Positions 35,402 through 44,482 of a stretch of 64,000 nucleotides of DNA are shown here, piece after piece. The notes beneath the pieces were generated by a model that was not told where the DNA came from, did not search any database, and was given only the letters and a program-made list of their open reading frames with translations. Source of the stretch: Citrobacter amalonaticus Y19 (GTDB lineage Bacteria; Pseudomonadota; Gammaproteobacteria; Enterobacterales; Enterobacteriaceae); NCBI RefSeq assembly GCF_000981805.1, contig NZ_CP011132.1, forward strand, positions 310,001 through 374,000. The letters run 5' to 3'. Made by a program: the position numbers and the translations under genes. How positions within the stretch are numbered: the first letter of the stretch is position 1; each line of letters begins with the position of its first letter.

Positions 35402-37102
35402 TCACAGATGCTCGCCAATATAGCGCTGATAGCGATTAGCCTTCAGATACGTCAGATCCACCAGTACCAGACCATCTACGCAGTGGTTAAAATCCGGATC
35501 GCTGCCGAAATCTATAAACTGTACGCCGCCGGGTTCGCAGAGCTCTGAGTATTGCTTGTAAAGCGGAGGAATGCCGCAGCCGAGATTTCCCAGCAGCGAC
35601 TTCAGCCGTGTCAAATCTTCGCCGTAGTTGTTTCCCGCAAACTGTGCCAGCACATCCGGTAGTGAAGCGGGATAGGGTTGGCGCGAGACGGCCAGCGGGT
35701 GCGTTGGCGGGAACCAGAGTCGATAGAAGGCAACTAACAGATCGCGCGCATCCGGCGGCAGTCCTCCGGAGATAGACACCGGCCCGAACAGGTAACGATA
35801 TTGTGGGTAACGTGCCAGGTATGCGCCGATTCCGGACCAGAGATAATCCAGCCCGCGACGTCCCCAGTAGCGCGGCTGAATAAAGCTGCGTCCCAGCTCA
35901 ATACCGTGCTGCATGATGTCCGCCATTCGCTCGTCGTAATCAAACAGACTGTGGCTGTAGAGTCCCTCCAGCCCCTGTTTTTCCAGCTGCTGCGCGCAGG
36001 GGATAAACCGGTAAGCGCCGACGATTTCGAGATCGTCCTCATCCCATAAGATCAGATGCAGATAGTCATCATCGTAGCGATCGATATCCCTGCGTTTACC
36101 GCTCCCCTCGCCGACGGCGCGAAAGGCGATTTCACGCAGTCGCCCCAGCTCGCGCAGGATCGTCGCTTCCTCCTGCCCGTTGCGCTGCCAGAGGTAAATG
36201 TGCTTGCCATCGGCGGTTCGCCCCAGACATTCCGTCCGTGCCAGCTCGCGTTTTAGTCGCGCTCTGTTTTCTGGTGGGGCGATCGTCGATTCGCTGCGAA
36301 AGACGCCTGGTCGACCTTTGCCCAGCGCGATTACGTGCGCCCGGCACTTTTCCGCCTGTTCGCGCACGCTGCTTTTGCTCGCGGACCACTGCGTCCAGGC
36401 AATTTGTTGGCCGATGCTTACGGGCAGCGTGCTGCCGCGACGGCGAAACATCTGCTGCATTAACAGCAGCAGCGTGGCGCTGGAAGAAACCAGCCCGCAG
36501 GCATAGAACAGCGGACTGTTATAGGCCTGGATATGCACCGGCAGCAGCGGCGTTCGGTACTTTTCCGCCATGCGGATAAACCCGGAGTGCCAGCGGCGTT
36601 CGGCGATCCCTTTCGGCGTCAGCCGTGAGACTTCTCCCGCCGGGAAGAAAACCAGCGCGCCGCCAGCCTGCAGGTGGGTATCCATTTGCTGTAACGATGA
36701 TTTCGGCGTCCGCCCCTGAATATTGTCTACCGGGATGAACAGCGAGCGCAGGGGTTCCAGATGGGAAAGCAGTCGGTTGGTCACTACTTTGATATCACGA
36801 CGCACCCGAGAGAGAGCATAGATGAGCGCCAGTCCGTCCAGCGCGCCGGTGGGGTGGTTGGCGATAATCACCAGTGGGCCATTTTCGGGGATGTTTTCGA
36901 TGTGGTGCTCGGGGATTTCACAACGTATTTGCAGATGCTCCAGGACCTGTTCCACCATATCCACGCCTTTCAGATGGCGATGGCGGGCGGCAAACTGCTG
37001 GAACTCTTTTTCATACAGTACGCGCTGAAGCACTTTTTTTTGCCAGGGCGCGGTCCTCGCCTCAGGCCAAAGGTCGTTGAGTACGTTATCGAGACTAAAC
37101 AT
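35402..37102 (-). CDS. Candidate bifunctional ornithine-lipid synthase (OlsF-like)
   Basis: A 566-residue fusion. The N-terminal half (about 60-270) is a PlsC-type acyltransferase with the active-site motif IIANHPTGALDG, a substrate motif FFPAGEVSR and PLLPVHIQAYNSP. The C-terminal half (about 310-560) is an OlsB/GNAT-like N-acyltransferase (ILREIGRLREIAFRAVGEGSG-like block, then ELGRSFIQPRYWGRRGLDYLWSGIGAYL). The order O-acyl then N-acyl domain matches OlsF of Serratia, which makes ornithine lipids from ornithine. I start at the ATG at 37102, preceded by GAAGGAGATG. It stands alone between tauD and hemB, which are adjacent in E. coli. The amino acid acylated is not certain. Confidence 0.72.
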   Translation of the reverse strand: MFSLDNVLNDLWPEARTAPWQKKVLQRVLYEKEFQQFAARHRHLKGVDMVEQVLEHLQIRCEIPEHHIENIPENGPLVIIANHPTGALDGLALIYALSRVRRDIKVVTNRLLSHLEPLRSLFIPVDNIQGRTPKSSLQQMDTHLQAGGALVFFPAGEVSRLTPKGIAERRWHSGFIRMAEKYRTPLLPVHIQAYNSPLFYACGLVSSSATLLLLMQQMFRRRGSTLPVSIGQQIAWTQWSASKSSVREQAEKCRAHVIALGKGRPGVFRSESTIAPPENRARLKRELARTECLGRTADGKHIYLWQRNGQEEATILRELGRLREIAFRAVGEGSGKRRDIDRYDDDYLHLILWDEDDLEIVGAYRFIPCAQQLEKQGLEGLYSHSLFDYDERMADIMQHGIELGRSFIQPRYWGRRGLDYLWSGIGAYLARYPQYRYLFGPVSISGGLPPDARDLLVAFYRLWFPPTHPLAVSRQPYPASLPDVLAQFAGNNYGEDLTRLKSLLGNLGCGIPPLYKQYSELCEPGGVQFIDFGSDPDFNHCVDGLVLVDLTYLKANRYQRYIGEHL

Positions 37103-37184
37103 AGCCGCATCTCCTTCTGTCCTGTGCTGACAGTAGAAGCGGTAAGTGTCGCTTGTATGACGCTTGAGTGACGTTTTGGGGAAG

Positions 37185-37210
37185 GGCCGGATGGCGAGGC
37201 CACCCGGCAA
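37185..37210. repeat. REP-like element between the OlsF-like gene and hemB
   Basis: GGCCGGATGGCGAGGCCACCCGGCAA, a short REP-type palindrome upstream of the acyltransferase gene and just downstream of hemB on the same strand. Confidence 0.6.
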
Positions 37211-37223
37211 GGTAACGAAAAAA

Positions 37224-38198
37224 TTAACGCAGGAGTTGCTTCTCGGCCAGATCCAACGCGAAGTAGCTGAAGATCAGATCCGCGCCAGCGCGTTTGATAG
37301 CGCCTAAACTTTCCAGCACCACTTTTTCTTCATCAATGGCGCCCGCCATGGCGGCGAATTTGATCATCGCATATTCACCGCTGACCTGATACGCGCCGAG
37401 GGGTAACTCGGTACGCTCGCGGATATCACGCAGCACGTCCAGATAGGCACCCGCCGGTTTCACCATCAGGCAGTCCGCACCCTGTGCTTCGTCGAGTAGC
37501 GATTCGCGAATTGCCTCGCGGCGGTTCATCGGGTTCATCTGATAGGTTTTGCGATCGCCTTTCAGCGCGGTGCCCGCCGCTTCACGGAACGGACCATAGA
37601 ACGAAGAGGCAAATTTGGTGGAGTAGGACATGATGGCCGTATCGGTGAAGCCTGCGGCATCCAGCGCCTGGCGAATCGCCTGCACCTGACCATCCATTGC
37701 GGCGGAAGGGGCGATGAAATCTGCGCCTGCTGCTGCTGCGACAACGGCTTGTTTACCGAGGTTGGCAAGCGTTGCGTCGTTATCCACACCGTGCTCGCAG
37801 AGCACGCCGCAGTGACCGTGGGAGGTATATTCGCAGAAGCAGGTGTCTGACATCACGATCATTTCCGGGACGGTCTGCTTGCATATGCGTGACATCCTCG
37901 CTACCAGCCCGTCTTCCTTCCAGGCATCGCTGCCGGTGTCGTCAGTATGGTGAGAGATGCCAAAGGTCATGATGGAACGGATGCCGGCGTTAGCAATGCG
38001 CTCGATCTCGCGCGCCAGGTGTCTTTCCGGGATGCGCATGACGCCAGGCATGGCCTCAATCGCTTTGTAGTCGTCGAGTTCTTCTTCAACAAAGATCGGC
38101 AACACCAGATCGTTCAAGCTGAGTGTTGTCTCTTCAAACATGGCGCGCAGCGCTGCAGATTTGCGCAGACGGCGAGGGCGATGGATTAAGTCTGTCAT
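37224..38198 (-). CDS. hemB: HemB, delta-aminolevulinic acid dehydratase
   Basis: Joins two 5-aminolevulinate molecules into porphobilinogen in haem synthesis. It has 324 residues, identical in length to E. coli, from the ATG at 38198 (MTDLIHRPRRLRKS). The zinc cysteines are in DTCFCEYTSHGHCGVLCEHG, and the two Schiff-base lysines lie in SYSTKFASSFYGPFR and CLMVKPAGAYLDV. The frame extends 40 codons further upstream without family similarity. Confidence 0.97.
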   Translation of the reverse strand: MTDLIHRPRRLRKSAALRAMFEETTLSLNDLVLPIFVEEELDDYKAIEAMPGVMRIPERHLAREIERIANAGIRSIMTFGISHHTDDTGSDAWKEDGLVARMSRICKQTVPEMIVMSDTCFCEYTSHGHCGVLCEHGVDNDATLANLGKQAVVAAAAGADFIAPSAAMDGQVQAIRQALDAAGFTDTAIMSYSTKFASSFYGPFREAAGTALKGDRKTYQMNPMNRREAIRESLLDEAQGADCLMVKPAGAYLDVLRDIRERTELPLGAYQVSGEYAMIKFAAMAGAIDEEKVVLESLGAIKRAGADLIFSYFALDLAEKQLLR

Positions 38199-38709
38199 GG
38201 TATGCCTGATGTTTGTGAAATTGAAGGCCATAGTATACCTGAAGCCGCGTGTGAGTGTTTTACGAAAATGGGCCTTATGGTTTTGTTTTATTGATAAATA
38301 AATGAGAGAACCTGGCAATTTTTTGATATAAATAGCTAAATATTTATATTTGAATATTTTATTACTTTATTTTGTTTATTTAAAATATCTATTTATTTAA
38401 ATGAGGTTGTATTTTGACTGGTTAAGGGGTTATTTATTTGCCATTATCAATCATCGCTGCTTTAAGTATTGATGTATTATATGTATCTTGCTTTTCTGGT
38501 TTGTGTATTGTGTTGATTTATATGTGTTTTTGTGTTTTTTAGTTGAATATTTTTCTGGTTTCTGTTATTGTCTGTTTCCGGACTCCAAGGAAAGAATAAT
38601 TGAACCTTTCATTGAAGACGCCGCATAATCCTCCTCGCGAAACATAATGTTTTCTATGCATTGATATTTGATGGACCAATACTATTATGTCCCTGAGGAG
38701 GGATAACAA
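38199..38709. other. AT-rich divergent promoter region of hemB and the third autotransporter
   Basis: About 510 bp, very AT-rich from 38320 to 38560, with no gene or hairpin array. The autotransporter ATG follows GAGGAGGGATAACAA, a strong ribosome site. Promoter boxes could not be assigned confidently. Confidence 0.6.
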
Positions 38710-41631
38710 ATGCACTCCTGGAAAAAGAAACTTGTAGTCTCACAATTAGCATTAGCCTGCACTTTGGCAATCACTTCTCAGGCGAATGCTTCAACAGACA
38801 TTTCTGGCACGACGTACATCACATTTAACCACTATAACGATGCCACCTATGCGGATGGTGTGTACTACGATGGTTACGTTGGCTGGAATAACTATGCCGC
38901 TGACAGCGTTTATAACGGGGATATCTATCCGGTAATCAACAACGCGACCGTTAACGGTGTGATTTCAACTTACTATCTGGATGATGGTCTTTCTACCAAC
39001 ACGAATAGCAACAGCCTGACGATTAAAAACAGCACTGTACACGGCATGATTACGTCTGAGTGCATGACGACCGAATGTGCAGATGGTCGTGATACGGGCT
39101 ATGTTTACGATCGTCTGGCGCTGACTGTTGATAACTCAACCATCGACGACAACTACGAGCATTACACCTACAACGGTACCTATACCGACGGCACTGCTGA
39201 TACGCACGTTGTTGATGTCTACGACCTGGGCACCGCGATTACGCTGGATCAGGAAGTGGATCTGGCTATCAGCAACAACTCTCACGTTGCGGGCATTACG
39301 CTGACTCAGGGGTATGAGTGGGAAGATATTGACGATAACACCGTTAGCACGGGCGTAAACAGCGGTGAGGTGTTTAACAACACGATCACAGTAACGAATT
39401 CTACCGTGACATCAGGTTCATGGTCAGATGAAGGAACTGCAGGCTGGTTCGGCAATAACAATAATGCAAGTGACTATAGCAACACTCTGACGGCTGATGA
39501 CGTTGCAATTTCCGCAATTGCGAATCCGTATGCAGACAATGCGATGCAGACGACGGTCAATCTCAGCAATTCAACTCTGATGGGCGATGTTGTGTTCTCC
39601 AGCAACTTCGACGAAAACTTCTTCCCGGACGGTGCTGACAGCTATCGTGATACCGACACGACTGTCGACACTAACGGCTGGGATGGTACTGACCGCATGG
39701 ATGTTACCCTGAATAATGGTAGCAAATGGGTCGGTGCGGCAATGTCTGTGCATCAGGTTGATACCGATGGTGATGGTGTCTATGACAGCGTTGCTGCCGG
39801 AACTGACGCGACGGCAACCCTGATCGACATCGCAGCCAATAGCCTGTGGCCATCGTCCACCTATGGTATTGACAATGGTGGCACCGCTTATGATGAAAAT
39901 GGTCACGTTGTTGGCAACGAAGTTTATCAAAGTGGCCTGTTCAACGTCACGCTGAACGGCGGTTCTGAGTGGGATACCACCAAAACCTCTCTGATTGATA
40001 CGCTGAGCATCAACAGCGGCTCTGTGGTGAATGTTGCAGATTCTTCACTGGTTTCTGACACCATTGCTCTGACCGGTGGCGCAGCGCTGAACATCAACGA
40101 AGACGGGCATGTCGCAACTGACACGCTGACGGTTGACAACAGTACCGTCACCATTGCAGATGATGTCGCTGCAGGCTGGAGCGTAGGTGATGCTGCACTG
40201 TATGCCAACACCATCAATGTGACCAATAACGGCGTGCTGGACGTAAGCAACAGCGCTGATTACGCGTTGCAAACAGATACCCTGAACCTGACCAGCACGA
40301 CCGATGCGAATGGCAACGTGAATGCAGGTGTGTTTGAGATTCACAGCAACAACTATGTGCTGGATGCCGACCTGACAAACGATCGTACCGCAGACACCAC
40401 GAAGTCTAACTACGGTTACGGTGTTATCGCCATGAATTCCGATGGTCACCTGACCATTAACGGCAATGGTGATGCCTACAGCGCTGACCTGTCTGAAGTG
40501 GATAACGTGGGCGACAATGTCGCTGCCGCAACCGGCAACTACAAAGTGCGTATCGACAACGCAACCGGCGAAGGCACCATCGCAGATTACAAAGACAAAG
40601 AGCTGATCTACGTTAACGATAAGAACAGCACGGCTACCTTCTCTGCAGCGAACAAAGCAGACCTGGGGGCGTACACCTATCAGGCGCAGCAGCAAGGCAA
40701 CACCGTTGTGATGGAACAGATGGAGTTGACTGACTACGCTAACATGGCGCTGAGCATCCCGTCTGCTAACACCAATATCTGGAATCTGGAACAAGACACG
40801 GTTGGTACGCGTCTGACCAACTCTCGTCACGGTCTCCAGGATAATGGCGGTGCGTGGGTAAGTTACTTCGGCGGCAACTTCAACGGCGATAACGGAACCA
40901 TTAACTACGATCAGGATGTCAACGGCATCATGGTGGGTGTGGATACCAAAGTTGATGGTAACAACGCGAAGTGGATCGTGGGTGCGGCGGCAGGCTTTGC
41001 GAAAGGCGATGTTAGCGATCATACCGGTAAAGTGGATCAGGACAGCCAGTCTGCCTACCTTTACTCCTCTGCTCGCTTCGCGAACAACATCTTTGTGGAT
41101 GGCAGCCTGAACTATACCCACTTCAACAATGATCTGACCGCGAATATGAGCGATGGTCAGTATGTTGATGGCAGCACCTCTGCGGATGCGTGGGGCTTCG
41201 GTCTGAAACTGGGTTACGACTGGAAAGTGAGTGATGCGGGTTACGTGACTCCATACGGCAGCGTGTCTGGTTTGTTCCAGTCTGATGATGGTTATCGCCT
41301 GAGCAACGACATGCAGGTTGATGGTCAGTCCTATGACAGCATGCGTTATGAACTGGGAGTTGATGCCGGTTATACCTTCACGTACAGCGAAGATCAGGCT
41401 CTGACGCCTTACTTCAAACTGGCCTACGTGTATGACGATGCGAACAACGATGCTGATGTCAACGGCGATTCCATCGACAATGGTACTGAAGGTTCTGCGG
41501 TTCGTGTTGGACTGGGTACACAGTTCAGCTTTACCAAGAACTTTAGCGCTTATACCGATGCGAACTACCTCGGCGGTGGCGATGTTGATCAGAACTGGTC
41601 TGCAAACGCAGGGGTTAAATACACCTGGTAA
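38710..41631 (+). CDS. YaiT/EhaB/UpaC-type autotransporter
   Basis: A 973-residue type Va autotransporter lying between hemB and iprA, where E. coli carries yaiT (a pseudogene in K-12; EhaB or UpaC in pathogenic strains). The signal peptide ends near residue 27 (QANA|ST). The long passenger is rich in Asn, Asp and Thr with recurring NNSTV- or DNSTI-like strands and very few charged basic residues. The barrel (about 715-973) ends VKYTW. It belongs to a different barrel subtype from the other two autotransporters here. Related EhaB and UpaC promote biofilm and binding to matrix proteins; function here is inferred. Confidence 0.85.
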   Translation: MHSWKKKLVVSQLALACTLAITSQANASTDISGTTYITFNHYNDATYADGVYYDGYVGWNNYAADSVYNGDIYPVINNATVNGVISTYYLDDGLSTNTNSNSLTIKNSTVHGMITSECMTTECADGRDTGYVYDRLALTVDNSTIDDNYEHYTYNGTYTDGTADTHVVDVYDLGTAITLDQEVDLAISNNSHVAGITLTQGYEWEDIDDNTVSTGVNSGEVFNNTITVTNSTVTSGSWSDEGTAGWFGNNNNASDYSNTLTADDVAISAIANPYADNAMQTTVNLSNSTLMGDVVFSSNFDENFFPDGADSYRDTDTTVDTNGWDGTDRMDVTLNNGSKWVGAAMSVHQVDTDGDGVYDSVAAGTDATATLIDIAANSLWPSSTYGIDNGGTAYDENGHVVGNEVYQSGLFNVTLNGGSEWDTTKTSLIDTLSINSGSVVNVADSSLVSDTIALTGGAALNINEDGHVATDTLTVDNSTVTIADDVAAGWSVGDAALYANTINVTNNGVLDVSNSADYALQTDTLNLTSTTDANGNVNAGVFEIHSNNYVLDADLTNDRTADTTKSNYGYGVIAMNSDGHLTINGNGDAYSADLSEVDNVGDNVAAATGNYKVRIDNATGEGTIADYKDKELIYVNDKNSTATFSAANKADLGAYTYQAQQQGNTVVMEQMELTDYANMALSIPSANTNIWNLEQDTVGTRLTNSRHGLQDNGGAWVSYFGGNFNGDNGTINYDQDVNGIMVGVDTKVDGNNAKWIVGAAAGFAKGDVSDHTGKVDQDSQSAYLYSSARFANNIFVDGSLNYTHFNNDLTANMSDGQYVDGSTSADAWGFGLKLGYDWKVSDAGYVTPYGSVSGLFQSDDGYRLSNDMQVDGQSYDSMRYELGVDAGYTFTYSEDQALTPYFKLAYVYDDANNDADVNGDSIDNGTEGSAVRVGLGTQFSFTKNFSAYTDANYLGGGDVDQNWSANAGVKYTW

Positions 41632-41674
41632 TCAGTCTCTTACAGGAATGTATAAGGTGTAGTTAATTAAAAAA

Positions 41675-41702
41675 AATGCCCGTCAAGGATTTGACGGGCA
41701 TT
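41675..41702. terminator. Hairpin between the autotransporter and iprA
   Basis: A perfect 12-bp stem AATGCCCGTCAA / TTGACGGGCATT with loop GGAT, 43 bp after the autotransporter stop. It is preceded by a run of A and followed only by TTAATG. The T-tract therefore follows the stem on the minus strand, so it terminates best in that direction, although it may also protect or attenuate plus-strand mRNA. Confidence 0.7.
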
Positions 41703-41720
41703 AATGCAGGGAACGCGCAG

Positions 41721-42344
41721 ATGTTATCTCTGAATAAACCGTTAAAAGAATTTGGTCAGCTCGATAAGTCTTTGTCTAAATATGGCACCCGTTTTGAACA
41801 TATCCATGAAAAACATCTTATCTATTCCACGGAAAAGAACCCTGACACGACATTAGTGATTCTGGAAGGGATTATCTCATTAAGACGTAATGAAGATATT
41901 CTTGTTGGTATTGCTCAGGCTCCTTTCATTATGGGACTGACCAATGGGGTAATGAAACATGATGTTCAGTACGATCTTGTCAGCGAGGGGAAATGTTCGG
42001 GATACCACCTCTCTGCCTCACAAACCGTTGCGATTATTGAAGAATGCCAGTTGTGGCGTGAGGCCTTTTACTGGCTGACCTGGCAGAACCGTATTCTGCA
42101 GCAGCGCGATCGACAGTTAATTGGCAATAATTCCTACGAGCAAATCCGTACCACTCTTTTCTCGATGAATGAGTGGGATGAAGGTTTACGCTCCAGAATT
42201 GGGGTGATGAATTACATTCACCAGCGCACGCGAATTTCGCGTTCTGTCGTGGCAGAAGTACTGGCGGCGTTACGTAAGGGCGGCTATATCGAAATGAGTA
42301 AAGGCAAACTGGTTAGAATAAACCGTCTGCCTTCTGATTATTAA
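41721..42344 (+). CDS. iprA: IprA (YaiV), Crp/Fnr-like helix-turn-helix regulator
   Basis: A 207-residue protein related to Salmonella IprA, which influences peroxide resistance. The N-terminal part (20-120) resembles a cyclic-nucleotide-type beta-roll without the conserved phosphate-binding Arg pattern. The C-terminal winged helix is strongly conserved: GVMNYIHQRTRISRSVVAEVLAALRKGGYIEM. I start at ATG 41721 (MLSLNKPLKEF). An earlier in-frame ATG lies inside the 12-bp hairpin and is not credible. IprA follows the autotransporter on the same strand. Confidence 0.93.
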   Translation: MLSLNKPLKEFGQLDKSLSKYGTRFEHIHEKHLIYSTEKNPDTTLVILEGIISLRRNEDILVGIAQAPFIMGLTNGVMKHDVQYDLVSEGKCSGYHLSASQTVAIIEECQLWREAFYWLTWQNRILQQRDRQLIGNNSYEQIRTTLFSMNEWDEGLRSRIGVMNYIHQRTRISRSVVAEVLAALRKGGYIEMSKGKLVRINRLPSDY

Positions 42345-43502
42345 TTAAGACGCCGGAATCACGCGAGGGGTATTTTCGCTCAGTTCGACGACCAGATCGT
42401 TAATACCGTTACTCATATTGGTAAAACGGGTGAGCGGAGAGCGAGTGACGACGACAAATGCGCCCACATTTTTTTGCGGAATCATCGCCATATAGGTAAT
42501 GAACCCACCGCCACCACCGGTTTTTTGAATAATTCCCGGGCGTCCATTCTTCGGCGCCATATAGACCCAGCCTAATCCCAACGCATCGGCTTTGCCGGGA
42601 ACATCCATACCCGTTACCCGCGTTAACTGCGTGCGCTGATAAATCAGCGTCTGCATTCTGTCGGCCTGATTACTGCGCTGGTAAAAATCAGAGGACAGAT
42701 ATTGCTGCATCCAGCGCATCATATCGCCCGGTGTTGAGTACACGCCGCCGCTGCCGATGGCCGCCAGCGTGTTATTGCACGGACTGGCCCCTTTTTCCGC
42801 CACCATCAAACGTTTGCACTGATCGGGAGAGGGAGTATAGGTGGTGTCTTTCATGCCCAGCGGGCGGGTGATCTTCTCTTCAAACAGTTGGGTATAAGGC
42901 TTGCCGGAGGCGTTTGCCAGCGCATCAGCCAACAGGTCGAACGCCAGGTTGGAATAGGCCGCCTGTGACCCCGGCGCGGCTTTCAGGGTTGCTGTGGAGA
43001 GGTAGTTCCAGCGCTGTTCTCGCGTCGGCCAGACGAACACCGGACGCTTTGCCGCGCCACCAGGTTGTTCACGGGGCAGTGCGCTGGTGTGTGTCGCCAG
43101 ATTGACCAGCGTGATCGGTTTCCCTTCATATGACGGTACGCGCGCGCCGACAGGGGCATATTTACTCAGCGGATCGTCCAGTTTGACCGTACCCTGATCG
43201 AGCAGTTTCACCAGCATTTCACTGGTCATCAGTTTGGTGAGGGACGCAATGCGAATGACCGAATCCAGTTGTGGTCGCACGTTATTGCCCGGACGGGTTT
43301 CGCCGAAACTGCGAAAGACGCGCTGGTTGCCGTCGATGACGACGAGCGCCATCCCCGTCGCACCGCTGCCATAGAAAATATGATCGGCATAACGCTCGAC
43401 AATATCAGACGCAAAAACCGGATCGGCAACAGGTTGAGCCGCCTGGACTGAGGTCAATGACGCCGCACACAGCGCGGCAGAAAAAAGCAGACTACGTTTC
43501 AA
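42345..43502 (-). CDS. ampH: AmpH, penicillin-binding DD-carboxy/endopeptidase
   Basis: Periplasmic class C beta-lactamase-fold enzyme acting in peptidoglycan turnover. 385 residues with a signal peptide (VQA|AQP near 22). Catalytic motifs: SLTK (Ser nucleophile, about residue 90), YSN and KTG (IIQKTGGGGGF). The start codon is TTG at 43502, as in E. coli ampH. It ends immediately after convergent iprA, with no spacing. Confidence 0.95.
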   Translation of the reverse strand: MKRSLLFSAALCAASLTSVQAAQPVADPVFASDIVERYADHIFYGSGATGMALVVIDGNQRVFRSFGETRPGNNVRPQLDSVIRIASLTKLMTSEMLVKLLDQGTVKLDDPLSKYAPVGARVPSYEGKPITLVNLATHTSALPREQPGGAAKRPVFVWPTREQRWNYLSTATLKAAPGSQAAYSNLAFDLLADALANASGKPYTQLFEEKITRPLGMKDTTYTPSPDQCKRLMVAEKGASPCNNTLAAIGSGGVYSTPGDMMRWMQQYLSSDFYQRSNQADRMQTLIYQRTQLTRVTGMDVPGKADALGLGWVYMAPKNGRPGIIQKTGGGGGFITYMAMIPQKNVGAFVVVTRSPLTRFTNMSNGINDLVVELSENTPRVIPAS

Positions 43503-43544
43503 CGGTGGTGTCCATGAATGAGGTGAAGTGAAAAACGTGACACG

Positions 43545-43675
43545 AAATCATTCAGGAAGCATCAAGGCGGCAAGCGAGTAAATCCCCAGGTGCATAGTTA
43601 ACTATGTGACAGGGGGTTATGCGCGTAGCCAACAAAGAGGCAACCAGAAGGATGATGTGTATGCGTATTTATACT
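43545..43675. repeat. Enterobacterial extragenic repeat with central palindrome
   Basis: The gap upstream of ampH holds a pattern I recognise from many enterobacterial intergenic regions: AAGGCGGCAAGCGAG, then AATCCCCAGG, a perfect 14-bp palindrome CATAGTTAACTATG (43593-43606), then TGACAGGGG and AGCCAACAAAGAGGCAACC. I am not certain of its formal family name. The rest of the 328-bp gap is featureless. Confidence 0.6.
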
Positions 43676-43830
43676 ACGCAACGGCACATTGCAAAGCGCT
43701 AATTAGAGCAAGGATAGAGAGAAAAACGTAACGGCGCGTAAATGGGGCGCTTTTGCCGCGAAGGAAAATCCGCTTTTGTGATCCAGGGCGTGCAATAATC
43801 TTGCATCACTATTTCTTGATGGGGCTGACG

Positions 43831-44364
43831 ATGTCTGAAAAACGGGTTGTGATGGTTGTTGATATGCAAGTCGGCGTGTTTGCCACGCCGCGTATTCATC
43901 GGGAAGCGTGCGTGGAACGCATCAATCAGCTTACCCGGGCGGCTGATCTCACGATTTTTATTCAGCATACCGAGGCGGGTGGGCTGGAGGAGGGAAGTGC
44001 AGGATTCGCACTGCTACCTGAACTGAGCACGCCCGCGAATGCAAAATACGTCACGAAAACCGCGTGCGATTCCTTTTACAAAACGGCGCTCGAATCGTTA
44101 CTGCGTGAAGAGGCGATTTCGCATTTTGTTATCTGCGGCTGTGCGACGGACTATTGCGTCGATACCACCATCAGAATCGGTGCCAGTCGGGGTTATCGCA
44201 TAACGGTTGCGGAAGATGCCCACACCACCGCGCATCGCCCGGCCGCACCAGCACAGACGCTCATTGCACACCATAATGATGTCTGGCGCAATCTGATCGT
44301 GCCCGATAATCCGGTGTGGGTGAAACCCGTCGACACAATTCTTCAGGACTGGAAAACGAACTAA
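43831..44364 (+). CDS. Isochorismatase-family cysteine hydrolase
   Basis: A 177-residue amidohydrolase-like protein. The catalytic triad is visible: Asp in MVVDMQVGVF (about residue 11), Lys in YVTKTACDSF, and Cys in FVICGCATDYCVDTT. The family includes isochorismatase, nicotinamidase and N-carbamoylsarcosine amidase; the substrate here is unknown. I use the ATG at 43831 (MSEKRVVMVV); an ATG four codons upstream is an alternative. It is placed between ampH and sbmA, which are neighbours in E. coli, so it is an insertion or retained ancestral gene. Confidence 0.82.
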   Translation: MSEKRVVMVVDMQVGVFATPRIHREACVERINQLTRAADLTIFIQHTEAGGLEEGSAGFALLPELSTPANAKYVTKTACDSFYKTALESLLREEAISHFVICGCATDYCVDTTIRIGASRGYRITVAEDAHTTAHRPAAPAQTLIAHHNDVWRNLIVPDNPVWVKPVDTILQDWKTN

Positions 44365-44482
44365 GCGCCACCATGTTGGTCACAATGGGCGGTTTCGCCT
44401 GTTGTGACCGTCTATTTTCAACCCGCGCGGCGGAAAAAACACAGCAGTTGTCATAACGATAAGAAGTTAGCAGGAGAGCATC

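Noticed and set aside
34500..35405. Minus-strand open frames of 301 and 141 codons with 16-residue repeats
   Set aside because: They read through the 48-bp REP array and partly antisense to tauD; the repeat period divides by three, so open frames arise without selection. No ribosome site.
40045..41121. 358-codon minus-strand frame inside the third autotransporter
   Set aside because: Shadow of the coding strand; composition-driven and without a ribosome site.
41676..41720. Upstream ATG for iprA
   Set aside because: It lies inside a 12-bp terminator-like stem; the downstream ATG at 41721 matches the known protein length of 207 residues.
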